From NCBI GenBank assembly GCA_028280615.1, contig JANQLK010000031.1, positions 124,001 through 188,000 on the forward strand: a stretch of 64,000 bases of DNA, given 5' to 3'. The DNA comes from Woeseiaceae bacterium (lineage in GTDB: Bacteria; Pseudomonadota; Gammaproteobacteria; Steroidobacterales; Woeseiaceae). Made by a program: the position numbers and the translations under genes. This document shows, piece after piece, positions 46,633 to 56,172 of the stretch; within the stretch, counting starts at the first letter, position 1; each line of letters opens with the position of its first letter. The notes beneath the pieces are model-generated. The model worked only from the letters and a program-made list of their open reading frames with translations, was not told the DNA's origin and ran no database searches.

Positions 46633-48369
46633 ATGGTCCCAACCTCGGCAGGCTCACAAGACCGCTTCGACGCCGCCCCCGATCCGGGCGCGGCGTCGCC
46701 GGCACCCGGCTCCGGCGAGGATCGGGTGGCCGGCCAGGTCGTGTTGGTCTCGTCCGGCAAGGGATCGATCCTCAAGATGCTGCAGGCGCCCACGGGCTTC
46801 GACGAGGCGAGGATTGAAGCCTTGATCGGCACTGCTATCGACGAGCTCTGGCCTGGCGACGACGCTGACCAGCTCGCGCGACACGCGAAACGCGCCATAC
46901 GCAGCCGGCAGGTGGAAAGCCTCGAGGTCCGGCTTGCATCGGGCGCCGTTCACTACGACTTCATTTTCATTCCCAACGGGCCCGACCGCGTCATGGTCGT
47001 CGGTCGCGACGTAACCGAACGCAAGCAGTTCGAATCCCGGCTCGAAAGGCTCGCCTACTTTGACGACAAGACCGAGCTGCCCAATCTTCAGCTCCTGCTC
47101 GAGGAACTCGCGCGCTGCACCGAGACGCTGCGGCTCACCGAGGGCCGGGCGGCCGTTTTGAGTTTTGACGTGGCCGCTGCCGAGATGCTGGCGACGATCA
47201 GTTCGCACCAGCATGACCTCGTTTTCGCCGAACTGGCTTCGCGGCTGTCGCAGAGCCTTCAAAACGACGACGACCTCAGCGGCAGGGAGCAGGAGCGATA
47301 CGCGATCGCCGCGCGCACCGATTACAGCCAGTTCGCCGTGCTGCTGTCCGGCATCGATAGCGGATCGGTGGCCGAGCGGGTTGCCGAACGGATCGTCGAT
47401 ACCTTCAAGGAACCGATCGAGATCCACGGCCGCAAGCTCAAGCTGGGCGTACACGCCGGTATCGCGCTGTTTCCGCAGGACGGCCGCGATGCCCGGACGC
47501 TGTACGGAAATGCCCGCGCGGCAATGGAAGCAGCCGTGAACGCCAGGCAGCCCGTGCATATGCACTCGGGTACGCTTAAGCTTCGGGCGCTGCAGCGCCA
47601 GGACATCGAGGGACAGCTGCGCACGGCGCTCGAGCACGGCGGCTTCGCGGTGGAATTTCTGCCCGTGGTTGCCGCCGATACCCGCCGGGTCGTGTCCGTC
47701 GAGGCGCTGTTGCGCTGGCCGCAGAACGTGTTCAACTCGCTCTCCATACGCGATCTCGTGACGGTTGCCGAGAATACCGGCCTGATTCACCCGATCGGCG
47801 ACTGGGTTCTCGAGCGAAGCCTGGAAGCCCTGAAGGGCTGGCACGACGCCGGCTGGCCCGATCTCCGCCTGTCCGTGAACCTGTCCGCGCAGGAGTTCTC
47901 ACACGAAGACACGGCCGGGCGAATCTCCGATGCGCTCGCGCGGTATGAAATCGACCCCGGCTTCCTCGATGTTGAGATCAATGAATACTCGCTGTTCCGC
48001 GACGCGTTGCGCAACTATTCGCGCTCGCGCGCTCTTGCCGAACTCGGTGTCGGCATCGTCGTAGACGACTATGGCACCGGCGCCTGCTCGCTCCTGCACC
48101 TGTCGCGCAGCCCGGTCGAGACCGTCAAGATCGATCGCAGCTTCGTCGCCAGCGCGGTGGAGGACGACAGCGATCGGGTCGCCTGCGCAGCCGTCGTCGC
48201 TCTGGCTCGGCGGCTCGGCATGCAGACGATAGCCGAGGGCATCGAGACCGAGCGGCAGGCCGAACTCCTGCTCGAGCAGGGCTGTACCTGCTTGCAGGGT
48301 TTCCTGATCTGCGTGCCGACGCCGGCCGAAGGCATGCTCGACGTGCTGGCCGCGGGGCAGCCGGCATGA
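46633..48369 (+). CDS. degenerate GGDEF-EAL protein, likely c-di-GMP phosphodiesterase
   Basis: A 578-residue cytosolic protein. Residues ~40-135 resemble a PAS-like or FimX-type sensor (VEVRLASGAVHYDFIFIPNGPDRVMVVGRDVTERKQFE). The GGDEF domain is inactive: its signature position reads RTDYSQFAVLL. The EAL domain looks complete: EALLRW, VNLSAQEF, EINEYSLF, VVDDYGTGACSL, VKIDRSFV, IAEGIET and QGFLIC supply the Mg and catalytic residues, though the ExxE loop deviates from ELTES. It probably degrades or senses c-di-GMP. The TGA overlaps the ATG of the next EAL gene (ATGA), giving translational coupling. The layout recalls twitching/T4P regulators such as FimX, but no pilus gene is in the window. 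Confidence 0.88.
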   Translation: MVPTSAGSQDRFDAAPDPGAASPAPGSGEDRVAGQVVLVSSGKGSILKMLQAPTGFDEARIEALIGTAIDELWPGDDADQLARHAKRAIRSRQVESLEVRLASGAVHYDFIFIPNGPDRVMVVGRDVTERKQFESRLERLAYFDDKTELPNLQLLLEELARCTETLRLTEGRAAVLSFDVAAAEMLATISSHQHDLVFAELASRLSQSLQNDDDLSGREQERYAIAARTDYSQFAVLLSGIDSGSVAERVAERIVDTFKEPIEIHGRKLKLGVHAGIALFPQDGRDARTLYGNARAAMEAAVNARQPVHMHSGTLKLRALQRQDIEGQLRTALEHGGFAVEFLPVVAADTRRVVSVEALLRWPQNVFNSLSIRDLVTVAENTGLIHPIGDWVLERSLEALKGWHDAGWPDLRLSVNLSAQEFSHEDTAGRISDALARYEIDPGFLDVEINEYSLFRDALRNYSRSRALAELGVGIVVDDYGTGACSLLHLSRSPVETVKIDRSFVASAVEDDSDRVACAAVVALARRLGMQTIAEGIETERQAELLLEQGCTCLQGFLICVPTPAEGMLDVLAAGQPA

Positions 48370-50264
48370 GCGACCCGCTGCCCGACAAGGAAAAGCAGGA
48401 AGCGGAGCAGAGTGGACTCGACATAACGCGCAAGCTCAAGAGCCTGAAACTTCCCGACCAGACCGTGGGCGGCCTGGACGACGGTCTCGAAGATCGCCGC
48501 AAGGCGCTGTTGCTTTGCAAGGATGCCGACGTTCGCAAGTGGGGTCGCCGCTGGCTGGAGCGCGAGGGCCTCGACGTCGCGATCGTCGACGACTCCGCGC
48601 GCGGACTCTACTCGGCGGAGACGATCGAGCCGCATGTCATCGTCATGGAAGCGGGCTTCGGCGCGGGGCTGAAAACTCCCCTGATCCACGCGATTGCCGA
48701 GTCTCTGGAGATCACGGCGCCGGTCATCGCGCTTTGCGCCAGCGCCAGGGATCTGAATCTCGCGCTCGATGCCAATGTGCACGACGTCGTGCGCAAGCCC
48801 TATGAATGGAAACTGGTCGGCCGGCGCGCCGGCGCCGCGGCGCGCTTCGGCGACATGGACCAGGAACTCAGCCACGCACGGTCCAAGCTGTCCGAGGCGC
48901 TGGACGTTGCCGAGGGCGCGCGCGTCAGGCTGCGCAGCCAGGAGTCCTTCGAGCCGGTCACGGGCCTGCCCAACAAGCGCAAGTTCGTCGATCTCCTGAC
49001 ACGCGGCATGAGCGCGGTCGATCGGGACGAGAGCGTGCTCGCCGTGTTCGTCGTCGGTTTCAACCGCTTCCGGCTGGTCGTCGAGGCAATGGGGCAGGAG
49101 AGTGCGGATCGCGTATTGAGCGAGATCGGCGAGCGATTGAGCGGCTGCATCGAAAGCGTCGACCTGTTCCAGACCGTGACGCGGGGCTTGAGAACCTCCG
49201 CGGTTGCCAACATCGACGTCGCTCGCTTCGCGCTCATGCTGACCTGCTCGGGCGACGAGGATGAGCTCGCGGGCATGCAGCAGGAGCTCGTGACTCAGCT
49301 GTCCCGGCCCGTCAACGTGGCCGGGCAAACCGTCTACCTGTCCGCCTGTGTCGGCGTCGCCCTGTATCCGCAGGACGCCGAGGACGCGGACAGCCTGCTA
49401 CAGCGAGCAGACAACGCCATGCGCGATGCGCAGAGCCGCGGCGGCGGCTTCAAGTTCTACTGCGCGGCAACGGATGCCGCGGCGGCCCGCAAGCTAAAGC
49501 TCGAGCACATGCTGCACGAGGCGCTGAACGCCAGGCAGCTGACCGTCGCCTACCAGCCCATCGTCGAAGCGCAATCCGGCCGCGTGAGCGGAGCGGAAGC
49601 CCTGCTGCGCTGGACGCAAGCTGACGGCACCGCGATATCGCCGGCGGAATTCGTGCCCGTGGCCGAGGAATCCGGCCTTATGATCCGGGTGGGCGAGTAC
49701 GTGCTCGACACGGCCTGCCGGCAGCAGCGAGAGTGGCGTGCGAACGGCATCGAGCTGCCGCACGTCTGTGTCAACGTGTCCAAGATGCAGCTCAAGCACG
49801 GCGGCTTCGTATCGATGGTGCGGCGTATCCTCGAAAAACACGAGCTCGAACCCGGACAGCTCGAGCTCGAATTGAGCGAGCGCGGCGTGTTGAGCGGCGA
49901 CCTCGAGCTGATCAGCCAGCTGCACGAGATCAAGAGCCTGGGTGTCTGCCTGTCGATCGACGACTTCGGTACCGGCGACTCGGCGATCGCCTACCTTCGC
50001 GAACTGCCGATCGACGTCCTGAAGATCGATCGCTCCTATGTCAGCGGCCTGCCGGACAACGAGAAGGACAAGGCGATCATCGCTGCCATGATCGCGATGG
50101 CGCACAGCCTCGACCTCAGAATCGTTGCCGAGGGCATCGAGACGCGCGAGCAGCTCCGGGCGCTTCGCGACATGCACTGTGACGCGATGCAGGGCTTCTT
50201 CATCTCCCAGCCCGTCGACGACAAGACCTTTCTGCACCTGCTGGACGCAAGGTACCAGCCCTGA
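48366..50264 (+). CDS. receiver-like / degenerate GGDEF / EAL protein
   Basis: A 632-residue protein. Residues ~45-160 look like a receiver domain (RKALLLCKDADVRKWGRRWLE, HVIVMEAGFG, VVRKPYEW). The phospho-acceptor position is Glu rather than Asp, so it may be locked in an active-like state. The GGDEF domain is degenerate (NIDVARFALMLTC in place of GGDEF). The EAL domain is well kept: AEALLRW, VNVSKMQLKHGGFV, ELELSERGVL, SIDDFGTGDSAI, LKIDRSYV, VAEGIETREQ and QGFFISQP, with all main metal ligands. It starts inside the stop of the previous EAL gene. The two are paralogues and may form a hetero-complex; neither has a membrane segment. Confidence 0.9.
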   Translation: MSDPLPDKEKQEAEQSGLDITRKLKSLKLPDQTVGGLDDGLEDRRKALLLCKDADVRKWGRRWLEREGLDVAIVDDSARGLYSAETIEPHVIVMEAGFGAGLKTPLIHAIAESLEITAPVIALCASARDLNLALDANVHDVVRKPYEWKLVGRRAGAAARFGDMDQELSHARSKLSEALDVAEGARVRLRSQESFEPVTGLPNKRKFVDLLTRGMSAVDRDESVLAVFVVGFNRFRLVVEAMGQESADRVLSEIGERLSGCIESVDLFQTVTRGLRTSAVANIDVARFALMLTCSGDEDELAGMQQELVTQLSRPVNVAGQTVYLSACVGVALYPQDAEDADSLLQRADNAMRDAQSRGGGFKFYCAATDAAAARKLKLEHMLHEALNARQLTVAYQPIVEAQSGRVSGAEALLRWTQADGTAISPAEFVPVAEESGLMIRVGEYVLDTACRQQREWRANGIELPHVCVNVSKMQLKHGGFVSMVRRILEKHELEPGQLELELSERGVLSGDLELISQLHEIKSLGVCLSIDDFGTGDSAIAYLRELPIDVLKIDRSYVSGLPDNEKDKAIIAAMIAMAHSLDLRIVAEGIETREQLRALRDMHCDAMQGFFISQPVDDKTFLHLLDARYQP

Positions 50265-50395
50265 CGCCCAACGGCCGAGCCTTTCCGGCCACTTAACCGA
50301 GGTCTTATGAGAACTGCGTCACACTTTGCCCGCGGCCCGCGCCGGACTGCGTACGGGATAGCGGACAGCCACCCGTTTCTAATAGCACATCGCGA

Positions 50396-53300
50396 ATGGC
50401 GCATGTGGTCGGAAACGTGGCGAACAGCATTCGAAGAAGCAAAGCGGGCGTACTGAACAGACATTCCGTGCGGCTCCGGGGGCTGGCCATTGCGGCCATG
50501 CTGCTCGCGGGCCTCGCCGTATCGCTCGACGTCAAGGCGGCAGCGGCCGATGCGCACCACCCGATGCGCTTCGACCGCGTTTCCCTGGAAGATGGCCTGT
50601 CGCAGAGCAACGTCTTTGCGGTGCTGCAGGATTCGCGCGGTCTCATGTGGTTCGGTACCGAGAACGGCCTGAACCGGTACGACGGATACGAGTTCGAGGT
50701 CTACAAGCGCGATCGCGGCAATACCGACACGTTGCTAAACGACTATATCTACGACATCGCCGAAGACGCCGCCGGCCGGCTCTGGGTCGCGACCAACGGC
50801 GGTGGTCTCGCGCTCATGGACAGGAACCAGGTGTTCACCTCGTTCCGCCACGACCCGGCCAACGACCTCTCGGTCGCGAGCAATCGGATCCGCAAGCTCT
50901 TAGTCGACGTCGACGGCTCCCTCTGGCTCGGCACGCGCGGCCAGGGCGTCGACCGTTTCGATCCCGAAACCGGCACCGCCGAGAACTTCACGTTCGGCGA
51001 AGTCACCGATCCGAGCCGCAACGTCAACGAAGTGTATGCGCTGTACCGTGACGGCGAGGGCTTCCTCTGGATCGGCACGAATGACGGCCTCGTGCGCCTC
51101 GACCCCGCGAGCGGCGCATTCGAGCGCTTCGGCCACGCCGAAGGCGAAGCGAACGGCCTGAGCGGTCCCAGGGTGCGCTCGATCGTCGAAGACAGCACGG
51201 GCGCCCTCTGGATCGGCACCTACGGTTCGGGCCTGAATCGCTACGATCGCGACACCGGGTCCTTCGAAGCCTTCCGGCACGACAACGGCAACCCGGCCTC
51301 GCTCCCGGGCGACCGGGTACCGGCGATCTACGAAGACCGGGCCGGCCGGCTCTGGGTCGGCACGGATGCGGGCCTCGGCATGTTCAAGCGGTCGACGTCG
51401 ACGTTTGCCAGCGTCAGGAACGACCGCAGCGACCCGATGAGCCTGGGCGGCAACGAGGTGACCACGATCACCGAGGATCGCAGCGGCATTCTCTGGGTGG
51501 CTACGCGCGGCAACGGCCTGAGCAAGTGGAACCCGCGCTCCTGGGCACTCGGCTACGAAACGGCAACCGAGCTGTCGGAATCGGGTGAGTCGCAGCCGAA
51601 CGTGACCTCGTTCGTCGAGGACCCGGCCGGCGTGCTCTGGATCGGCACCTTCGGTGACGGCCTGCATGCCGTCGATCGCAACTCCGGCGAGACAAGGCAT
51701 TACCGCAAAGATCCGGCCAATCCGAACGCGATCAACGACAACCGCGTCATGAGCCTCATGCAGGACAGCTCGGGCTCGATCTGGATCGGCACGATGCGCG
51801 GCGGCCTGAACCGGCTCGATCCCGCCACGGGCGAATTCGCCGAGTTCAGGCACGACGCCGGCGATCCGGCCAGCATCGCGGCCGACGGCGTCATGGCGAT
51901 CTTCGAGGACAGCGGAGGCAACGTCTGGGCCGGTACCTACGGCGGCGGCGCCAATCGATTCGACCGCGAGACCGAGTCGTTCACGCGCTTCATGCCCGTC
52001 GACGGCGACCCGGCCTCGATCAGCAGCACGCGCGTCCGCGCCTTCGCGGAGGACCCGACCGGCAAGATCTGGATGGCCACCGATGCGGGCGGCCTGAATC
52101 TGTTCGACCCGGCGACGGAGCGCTTCACGCATTTCCGGCATGACCCGTTCGATCCGGCGACCCTCGCCGACGATACGATCTATGCGCTCGACGTCGCGGC
52201 CGACGGCACGCTCTGGATCGGTACCCAGGGTGGCGGTCTCGATCGCGTCGTCGGCAGTGCCGCGAATCCCGACGAGATCCGGTTCGAGAACATCTCCCAG
52301 TCAGACGGCCTGAGCAACGACGTCATCTACGGCCTCGAGGTCGACACCAACGGCACCATCTGGGTCAGCACGGCCTACGGCATCAGCCGCTACAACCCGG
52401 CGACGGGTGAGATTCGCAACATGCATCGCCAGGACGGCCTGCAGTCGGAAGAATTTCACTCCGGCGCGCACTACCAGAGTGCCGGCGGCGAGCTGTTCTT
52501 CGGCGGCCCCAACGGCTACAACGCGTTTCATCCCGACGAGTTCGCGACGGCCAGCGTCGTGCCGCTCCTGATGTTGACGGGCGTGTTCAGCGGCAACGAT
52601 CCGATCAGGGCTGATGAGCCGATCGACGAGAACGAGGGCCTGACGCTGGATTACAAGCAGGACAACGTATCCTTCGAATTCGCGGCGCTCGACTATACGG
52701 CCTCAGAACGTAACCAGTACCGCTACAAGCTCGAAGGCTTCGACAAGGAGTGGATCGAGCTCGGCAATCGCCGCCGCATCACCTACACGGATCTCGACGA
52801 CGGCAACTACCTCCTGCGCGTACAGGCTGCGAACGCCGATGGTGTCTGGAATACCGAGGGTCTTTCCATTCCGCTGCGCGTGTCGCCTGCACCCTGGGAC
52901 ACCTGGTGGGCCTACCTGGGCTATCTCGCCGCAGCGGTCCAGCTCTGCGCCTTCGTGTGGCTCGCGCACAGGCGCAAGATCCAGCGCGAGGAAGAGTACA
53001 GCAATCGCCTCGAGCAGGAAGTCCGGCAGCGGACCGAGGACCTGATCGAAAGCAACAGGAAGCTCAAGGAGCTCAATCACACGCTGCAGGAGAGCACGCT
53101 TAGCGATCCGCTGACGGGATTGCGCAACCGCCGCTTCGTGTTCGAAGAGGTGTCGCGTGACATCGACGTGATACGTCGCAAGCTTGCGCGCCGGGACGAG
53201 GGCGTCAGCGACCAGGACGTTTCCGAGATGGTGTTCATGATGATCGACCTCGATCACTTCAAGCCCATCAACGACACCTATGGCCACGCCGCAGGCGACC

Positions 53301-53791
53301 AGATTCTGCTCGAGGTTCGCGATGTCCTGCTCGGCGCCTGTCGCTCATCGGACTTCGTAATCCGCTGGGGCGGCGACGAGTTCGTGGTCATCGGCAAGCA
53401 GGCCAGCGCAGGCGAGGCGGAGCGGCTCGCTGAGCGTATCCGCAGCCGAATCGCCGAGCGCAGCTTCATGCTCGACGAGGGTCAGATCGTGCGCACGACC
53501 TGCTCGATCGGATTCGCGGCCTATCCGCTGTTCCGCGGCCAGGCCGAGCACGGCAGCATCGACGACGTGCTCATGCTCGCCGACAGCCTCATGTACGAGG
53601 CCAAGCAACACCGCAACGCCTGGGCCGGCATGCTGACGCCGACCGAGGCGTCGACGAGTTTCGACTTCGATCACGATTCGATCGAGCCCACCTCCATGCT
53701 GTTCCGTGCCAAGCGCGTCGGCAAGCTCGTTTCGCACGATCGCGCCGGGCAGGGCGAACAGGCCACCGCGCCTGAATCGGCGTCGGCTTGA
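50396..53791 (+). CDS. two-component-propeller sensor diguanylate cyclase
   Basis: A 1131-residue membrane sensor. A signal anchor (LAIAAMLLAGLAVSLDVKA) is followed by about 14 Reg_prop blades (DSRGLMWFGTENGLNRYDG, DSTGALWIGTYGSGLNRYD and similar), forming two periplasmic propellers. Then come a Y_Y_Y immunoglobulin-like domain (FEFAALDYTASERNQYRYKLEGFDKEW), one transmembrane helix (AYLGYLAAAVQLCAFVWLA), a coiled coil and a C-terminal GGDEF domain. The active site RWGGDEFVVIG and the inhibitory I-site RSSD five residues before it are intact, so it should make c-di-GMP with product feedback. The propeller type usually senses glycans or oligosaccharides in Bacteroidetes hybrid systems; here the output is a cyclase. 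The ligand is unknown. Confidence 0.93.
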   Translation: MAHVVGNVANSIRRSKAGVLNRHSVRLRGLAIAAMLLAGLAVSLDVKAAAADAHHPMRFDRVSLEDGLSQSNVFAVLQDSRGLMWFGTENGLNRYDGYEFEVYKRDRGNTDTLLNDYIYDIAEDAAGRLWVATNGGGLALMDRNQVFTSFRHDPANDLSVASNRIRKLLVDVDGSLWLGTRGQGVDRFDPETGTAENFTFGEVTDPSRNVNEVYALYRDGEGFLWIGTNDGLVRLDPASGAFERFGHAEGEANGLSGPRVRSIVEDSTGALWIGTYGSGLNRYDRDTGSFEAFRHDNGNPASLPGDRVPAIYEDRAGRLWVGTDAGLGMFKRSTSTFASVRNDRSDPMSLGGNEVTTITEDRSGILWVATRGNGLSKWNPRSWALGYETATELSESGESQPNVTSFVEDPAGVLWIGTFGDGLHAVDRNSGETRHYRKDPANPNAINDNRVMSLMQDSSGSIWIGTMRGGLNRLDPATGEFAEFRHDAGDPASIAADGVMAIFEDSGGNVWAGTYGGGANRFDRETESFTRFMPVDGDPASISSTRVRAFAEDPTGKIWMATDAGGLNLFDPATERFTHFRHDPFDPATLADDTIYALDVAADGTLWIGTQGGGLDRVVGSAANPDEIRFENISQSDGLSNDVIYGLEVDTNGTIWVSTAYGISRYNPATGEIRNMHRQDGLQSEEFHSGAHYQSAGGELFFGGPNGYNAFHPDEFATASVVPLLMLTGVFSGNDPIRADEPIDENEGLTLDYKQDNVSFEFAALDYTASERNQYRYKLEGFDKEWIELGNRRRITYTDLDDGNYLLRVQAANADGVWNTEGLSIPLRVSPAPWDTWWAYLGYLAAAVQLCAFVWLAHRRKIQREEEYSNRLEQEVRQRTEDLIESNRKLKELNHTLQESTLSDPLTGLRNRRFVFEEVSRDIDVIRRKLARRDEGVSDQDVSEMVFMMIDLDHFKPINDTYGHAAGDQILLEVRDVLLGACRSSDFVIRWGGDEFVVIGKQASAGEAERLAERIRSRIAERSFMLDEGQIVRTTCSIGFAAYPLFRGQAEHGSIDDVLMLADSLMYEAKQHRNAWAGMLTPTEASTSFDFDHDSIEPTSMLFRAKRVGKLVSHDRAGQGEQATAPESASA

Positions 53792-53957
53792 GGGAACCGG
53801 GGACGATGATTCGCATACCCGGACTGCCCACACCGCTCGAGCCGTGTCTCGATCGACCGCCGGCATCGGGCGACTACGGTCTGCACCGTTTTCTGAAGAC
53901 AGACCGCAGCAGGACCTGGCGGCCGGCAACCACGCCGCCGAACAGGAAGGCAGGATC

Positions 53958-56096
53958 GTGAGCAGATTGGGCAGAAGAATCTCGATCGCACTCGCCGCGA
54001 TTCTCGGAATCGCCGCCGCGGCGCAGATGGGGAGCGCCACGCGGGGAAGCACCGGGACCGACGTCGTGACTCCCGATGCCGGCTCCGCGGCCGTGACCCT
54101 CTATGCCCCGGCGTATGCGGCGAACGAAGGTGTTGTCCCGGCCGCGGCGTCCCATGCCGCAGTGACGCAGCCAGGCGACGGCAATACGCAAGCCTGGCAG
54201 CAGGCCGCGGTCACGGGCCGCGCCGACGATGTCGCGGATGAGCCGGCCGGGGCGGAACAGGATGAACAGGACCCGCTCGATGCGGCCCGTGCCAAGATGA
54301 GCGCCGCGGTTGCCGCGCTTGCCATGGCGGGCGGCAACGGCCCCGTCGAACTCGTCATCAGCTATGACGATCATCCGGAGCTGTTCGACGAGGAACGGGT
54401 CCGCGAACTCGGCGGCGAAGTCATTCGATCCTATGGCGTACTCGACGCCCGGACGATTCGCCTGCCCGCGGATGCGCTGGACGAGCTTGCGTTCGAGCCG
54501 AATGTCGACCGCCTGTCGCTCGACGAGGCGATATCGTCGACCGACAACGACGACGACAGCGACTCCGACTCCGATTCCGACAGCGATTCCGACAGCGACT
54601 CCGGCAGCTTCTTCGACAGCCAGTTTCTCGTCAGGGCCGCCAAGCGATCGGCGACGAAGTCCCGGGCCGAGAGTTCCCGTTCGACGGCCAACCTGCCGGC
54701 GGCGGGTTCGGCCAACGCGGTTTACGACGGCTCGGGTATTGCCGTCGCCCTGCTCGACACGGGTGTCTCCATGCACGGTGATCTCGCGGGCAGGGTCGTT
54801 CAATACAGCTTCCTGAACGGCGCCTACCCGGTGCCCGAGATCGTCGACGGCCGGCTCGTGGCATTGAACGACAGTCCGCAAGTCGACAGGTTCGGCCACG
54901 GCACCCACGTTGCGGGCATCATCGCGGGTTCGGGCCAGGCCTCGAATAGTGATTTCAAGGGCTCGGCGGTCGACGTCACGGTGCTGTCGCTCAAGGTGCT
55001 CGACGGCCGCGGTAACGGCTCGATGTCGGACGTCATGGCGGCGCTGGACTGGCTGCTGCAGTATGGCCATCATTTCAACGTCCGCGTTGCCAACCTGTCG
55101 CTCGGCAAGAGCATCTCGGAGTCGAACCGGACCGATCCGCTCGTCGCGGCCGTCGAGGCGCTCTGGGACCAGGGCGTGGTCGTCGTCGCCGCGGCAGGCA
55201 ACCTCGGGAGCGGCGGCGCGCTGACGATCAAGAGCCCGGGCAACTCGCGCAAGATCATCACGGTCGGATCGCTGACCGACAGCGGTACCGCGAGCTTCGG
55301 CGACGACTACGTTTCCTCCTATTCGTCGCGAGGTCCGTCGATCGGCGACTTCGTAGTGAAGCCGGACCTCGTGGCTCCGGGTAACCGCATCGTGGCGGCC
55401 ATACCGCAGCGCGCGAGGCTACGTGACGACATGCCCGGCCGGCTCGTGGACGACGGCTGCATCAACTACAGCGACCGAAACACGAGGCTCCTCGACCGGC
55501 GCGGCAATCCCAGGTGCAACAACGCCTACCTCGAGCTGTCGGGGACCAGCATGGCGGCGCCGATGGTAGCGGCCGCGGCCGCCCTGATGCTCGACAAGGA
55601 TCCGACGCTCTCGCCTGCCACGGTCAAGGCGCGGCTGATGCGCTCGGCGCGCAAGTTCGATGCCGACCCGATCGATGTCGGTGCCGGCGTGCTGGACGTC
55701 GACGCGGCCCTCAACGACACGGGTATCGTCCATGGCGAGGCGCTGTCGCCGCTGCTGATGGTTGACGAGATCAACGAAGGTTTCCTTATCGAGGACGTCC
55801 AGACGATCTGGGGCCTCGCTTGGACCGCGCACGGCGTCTGGTCAGACGGCAATCTCTGGTCGGTCCCCGACGGTGCGGCCGCAGGCAGCGGTGTGCTGTG
55901 GGCAGACCGCAACCTCTGGGCCGACAGCAACCTCTGGGCGGATCGCAACCTGTGGGCCGACCGCAACCTGTGGGCGGACCGCAACCTGTGGGCGGACAGG
56001 AACCTCTGGGCCGACTCGGTCGACGATGCGAGCCCGCTCTACGATCCGGATTCGGCCGGCGAGGTCCTCGACGACGATCCGAATCTGGTGGACTGA
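53958..56096 (+). CDS. exported subtilisin-like serine protease (S8) with repeat tail
   Basis: A 712-residue protein. A GTG start at 53958 with AGGAAGG about 8 nt upstream begins a signal peptide (SIALAAILGIAAAAQ); the open frame upstream to 53706 overlaps the cyclase gene. Residues ~115-185 are an inhibitor-I9-like propeptide (VELVISYDDHPELF). Then comes a Ser/Asp-rich linker and the S8 domain with the catalytic Asp267 (LLDTGVS), His314 (GHGTHVAG) and Ser531 (SGTSMAAP), plus the oxyanion Asn in AAAGNLG. The C-terminus has seven tandem NLWADR-like hexapeptides. It probably processes surface proteins or scavenges peptides. It is downstream of a diguanylate cyclase, which could hint at a biofilm role. 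Confidence 0.93.
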   Translation: MSRLGRRISIALAAILGIAAAAQMGSATRGSTGTDVVTPDAGSAAVTLYAPAYAANEGVVPAAASHAAVTQPGDGNTQAWQQAAVTGRADDVADEPAGAEQDEQDPLDAARAKMSAAVAALAMAGGNGPVELVISYDDHPELFDEERVRELGGEVIRSYGVLDARTIRLPADALDELAFEPNVDRLSLDEAISSTDNDDDSDSDSDSDSDSDSDSGSFFDSQFLVRAAKRSATKSRAESSRSTANLPAAGSANAVYDGSGIAVALLDTGVSMHGDLAGRVVQYSFLNGAYPVPEIVDGRLVALNDSPQVDRFGHGTHVAGIIAGSGQASNSDFKGSAVDVTVLSLKVLDGRGNGSMSDVMAALDWLLQYGHHFNVRVANLSLGKSISESNRTDPLVAAVEALWDQGVVVVAAAGNLGSGGALTIKSPGNSRKIITVGSLTDSGTASFGDDYVSSYSSRGPSIGDFVVKPDLVAPGNRIVAAIPQRARLRDDMPGRLVDDGCINYSDRNTRLLDRRGNPRCNNAYLELSGTSMAAPMVAAAAALMLDKDPTLSPATVKARLMRSARKFDADPIDVGAGVLDVDAALNDTGIVHGEALSPLLMVDEINEGFLIEDVQTIWGLAWTAHGVWSDGNLWSVPDGAAAGSGVLWADRNLWADSNLWADRNLWADRNLWADRNLWADRNLWADSVDDASPLYDPDSAGEVLDDDPNLVD
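55893..56018 (+). repeat. seven tandem 18-bp units encoding NLWADR-type hexapeptides
   Basis: Seven consecutive in-frame 18-nt copies code for VLWADR, NLWADS, four NLWADR and NLWADS. Copies differ mainly at third codon positions (CTC/CTG, GCC/GCG). Two weaker relatives (SDGNLWS) lie about 50 bp upstream. Confidence 0.95.
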
Positions 56097-56172
56097 GCCT
56101 TCTCGGCCGGGCGCCGATCCTAGGTAGATTCTCGGATTACCCTCGACCCTTGCGCGTGCAAGATGGGTCGAC

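Noticed and set aside
55893..56018. CRISPR array or non-coding satellite
   Set aside because: The 18-bp units are contiguous with no spacers and are in frame within the subtilase gene.
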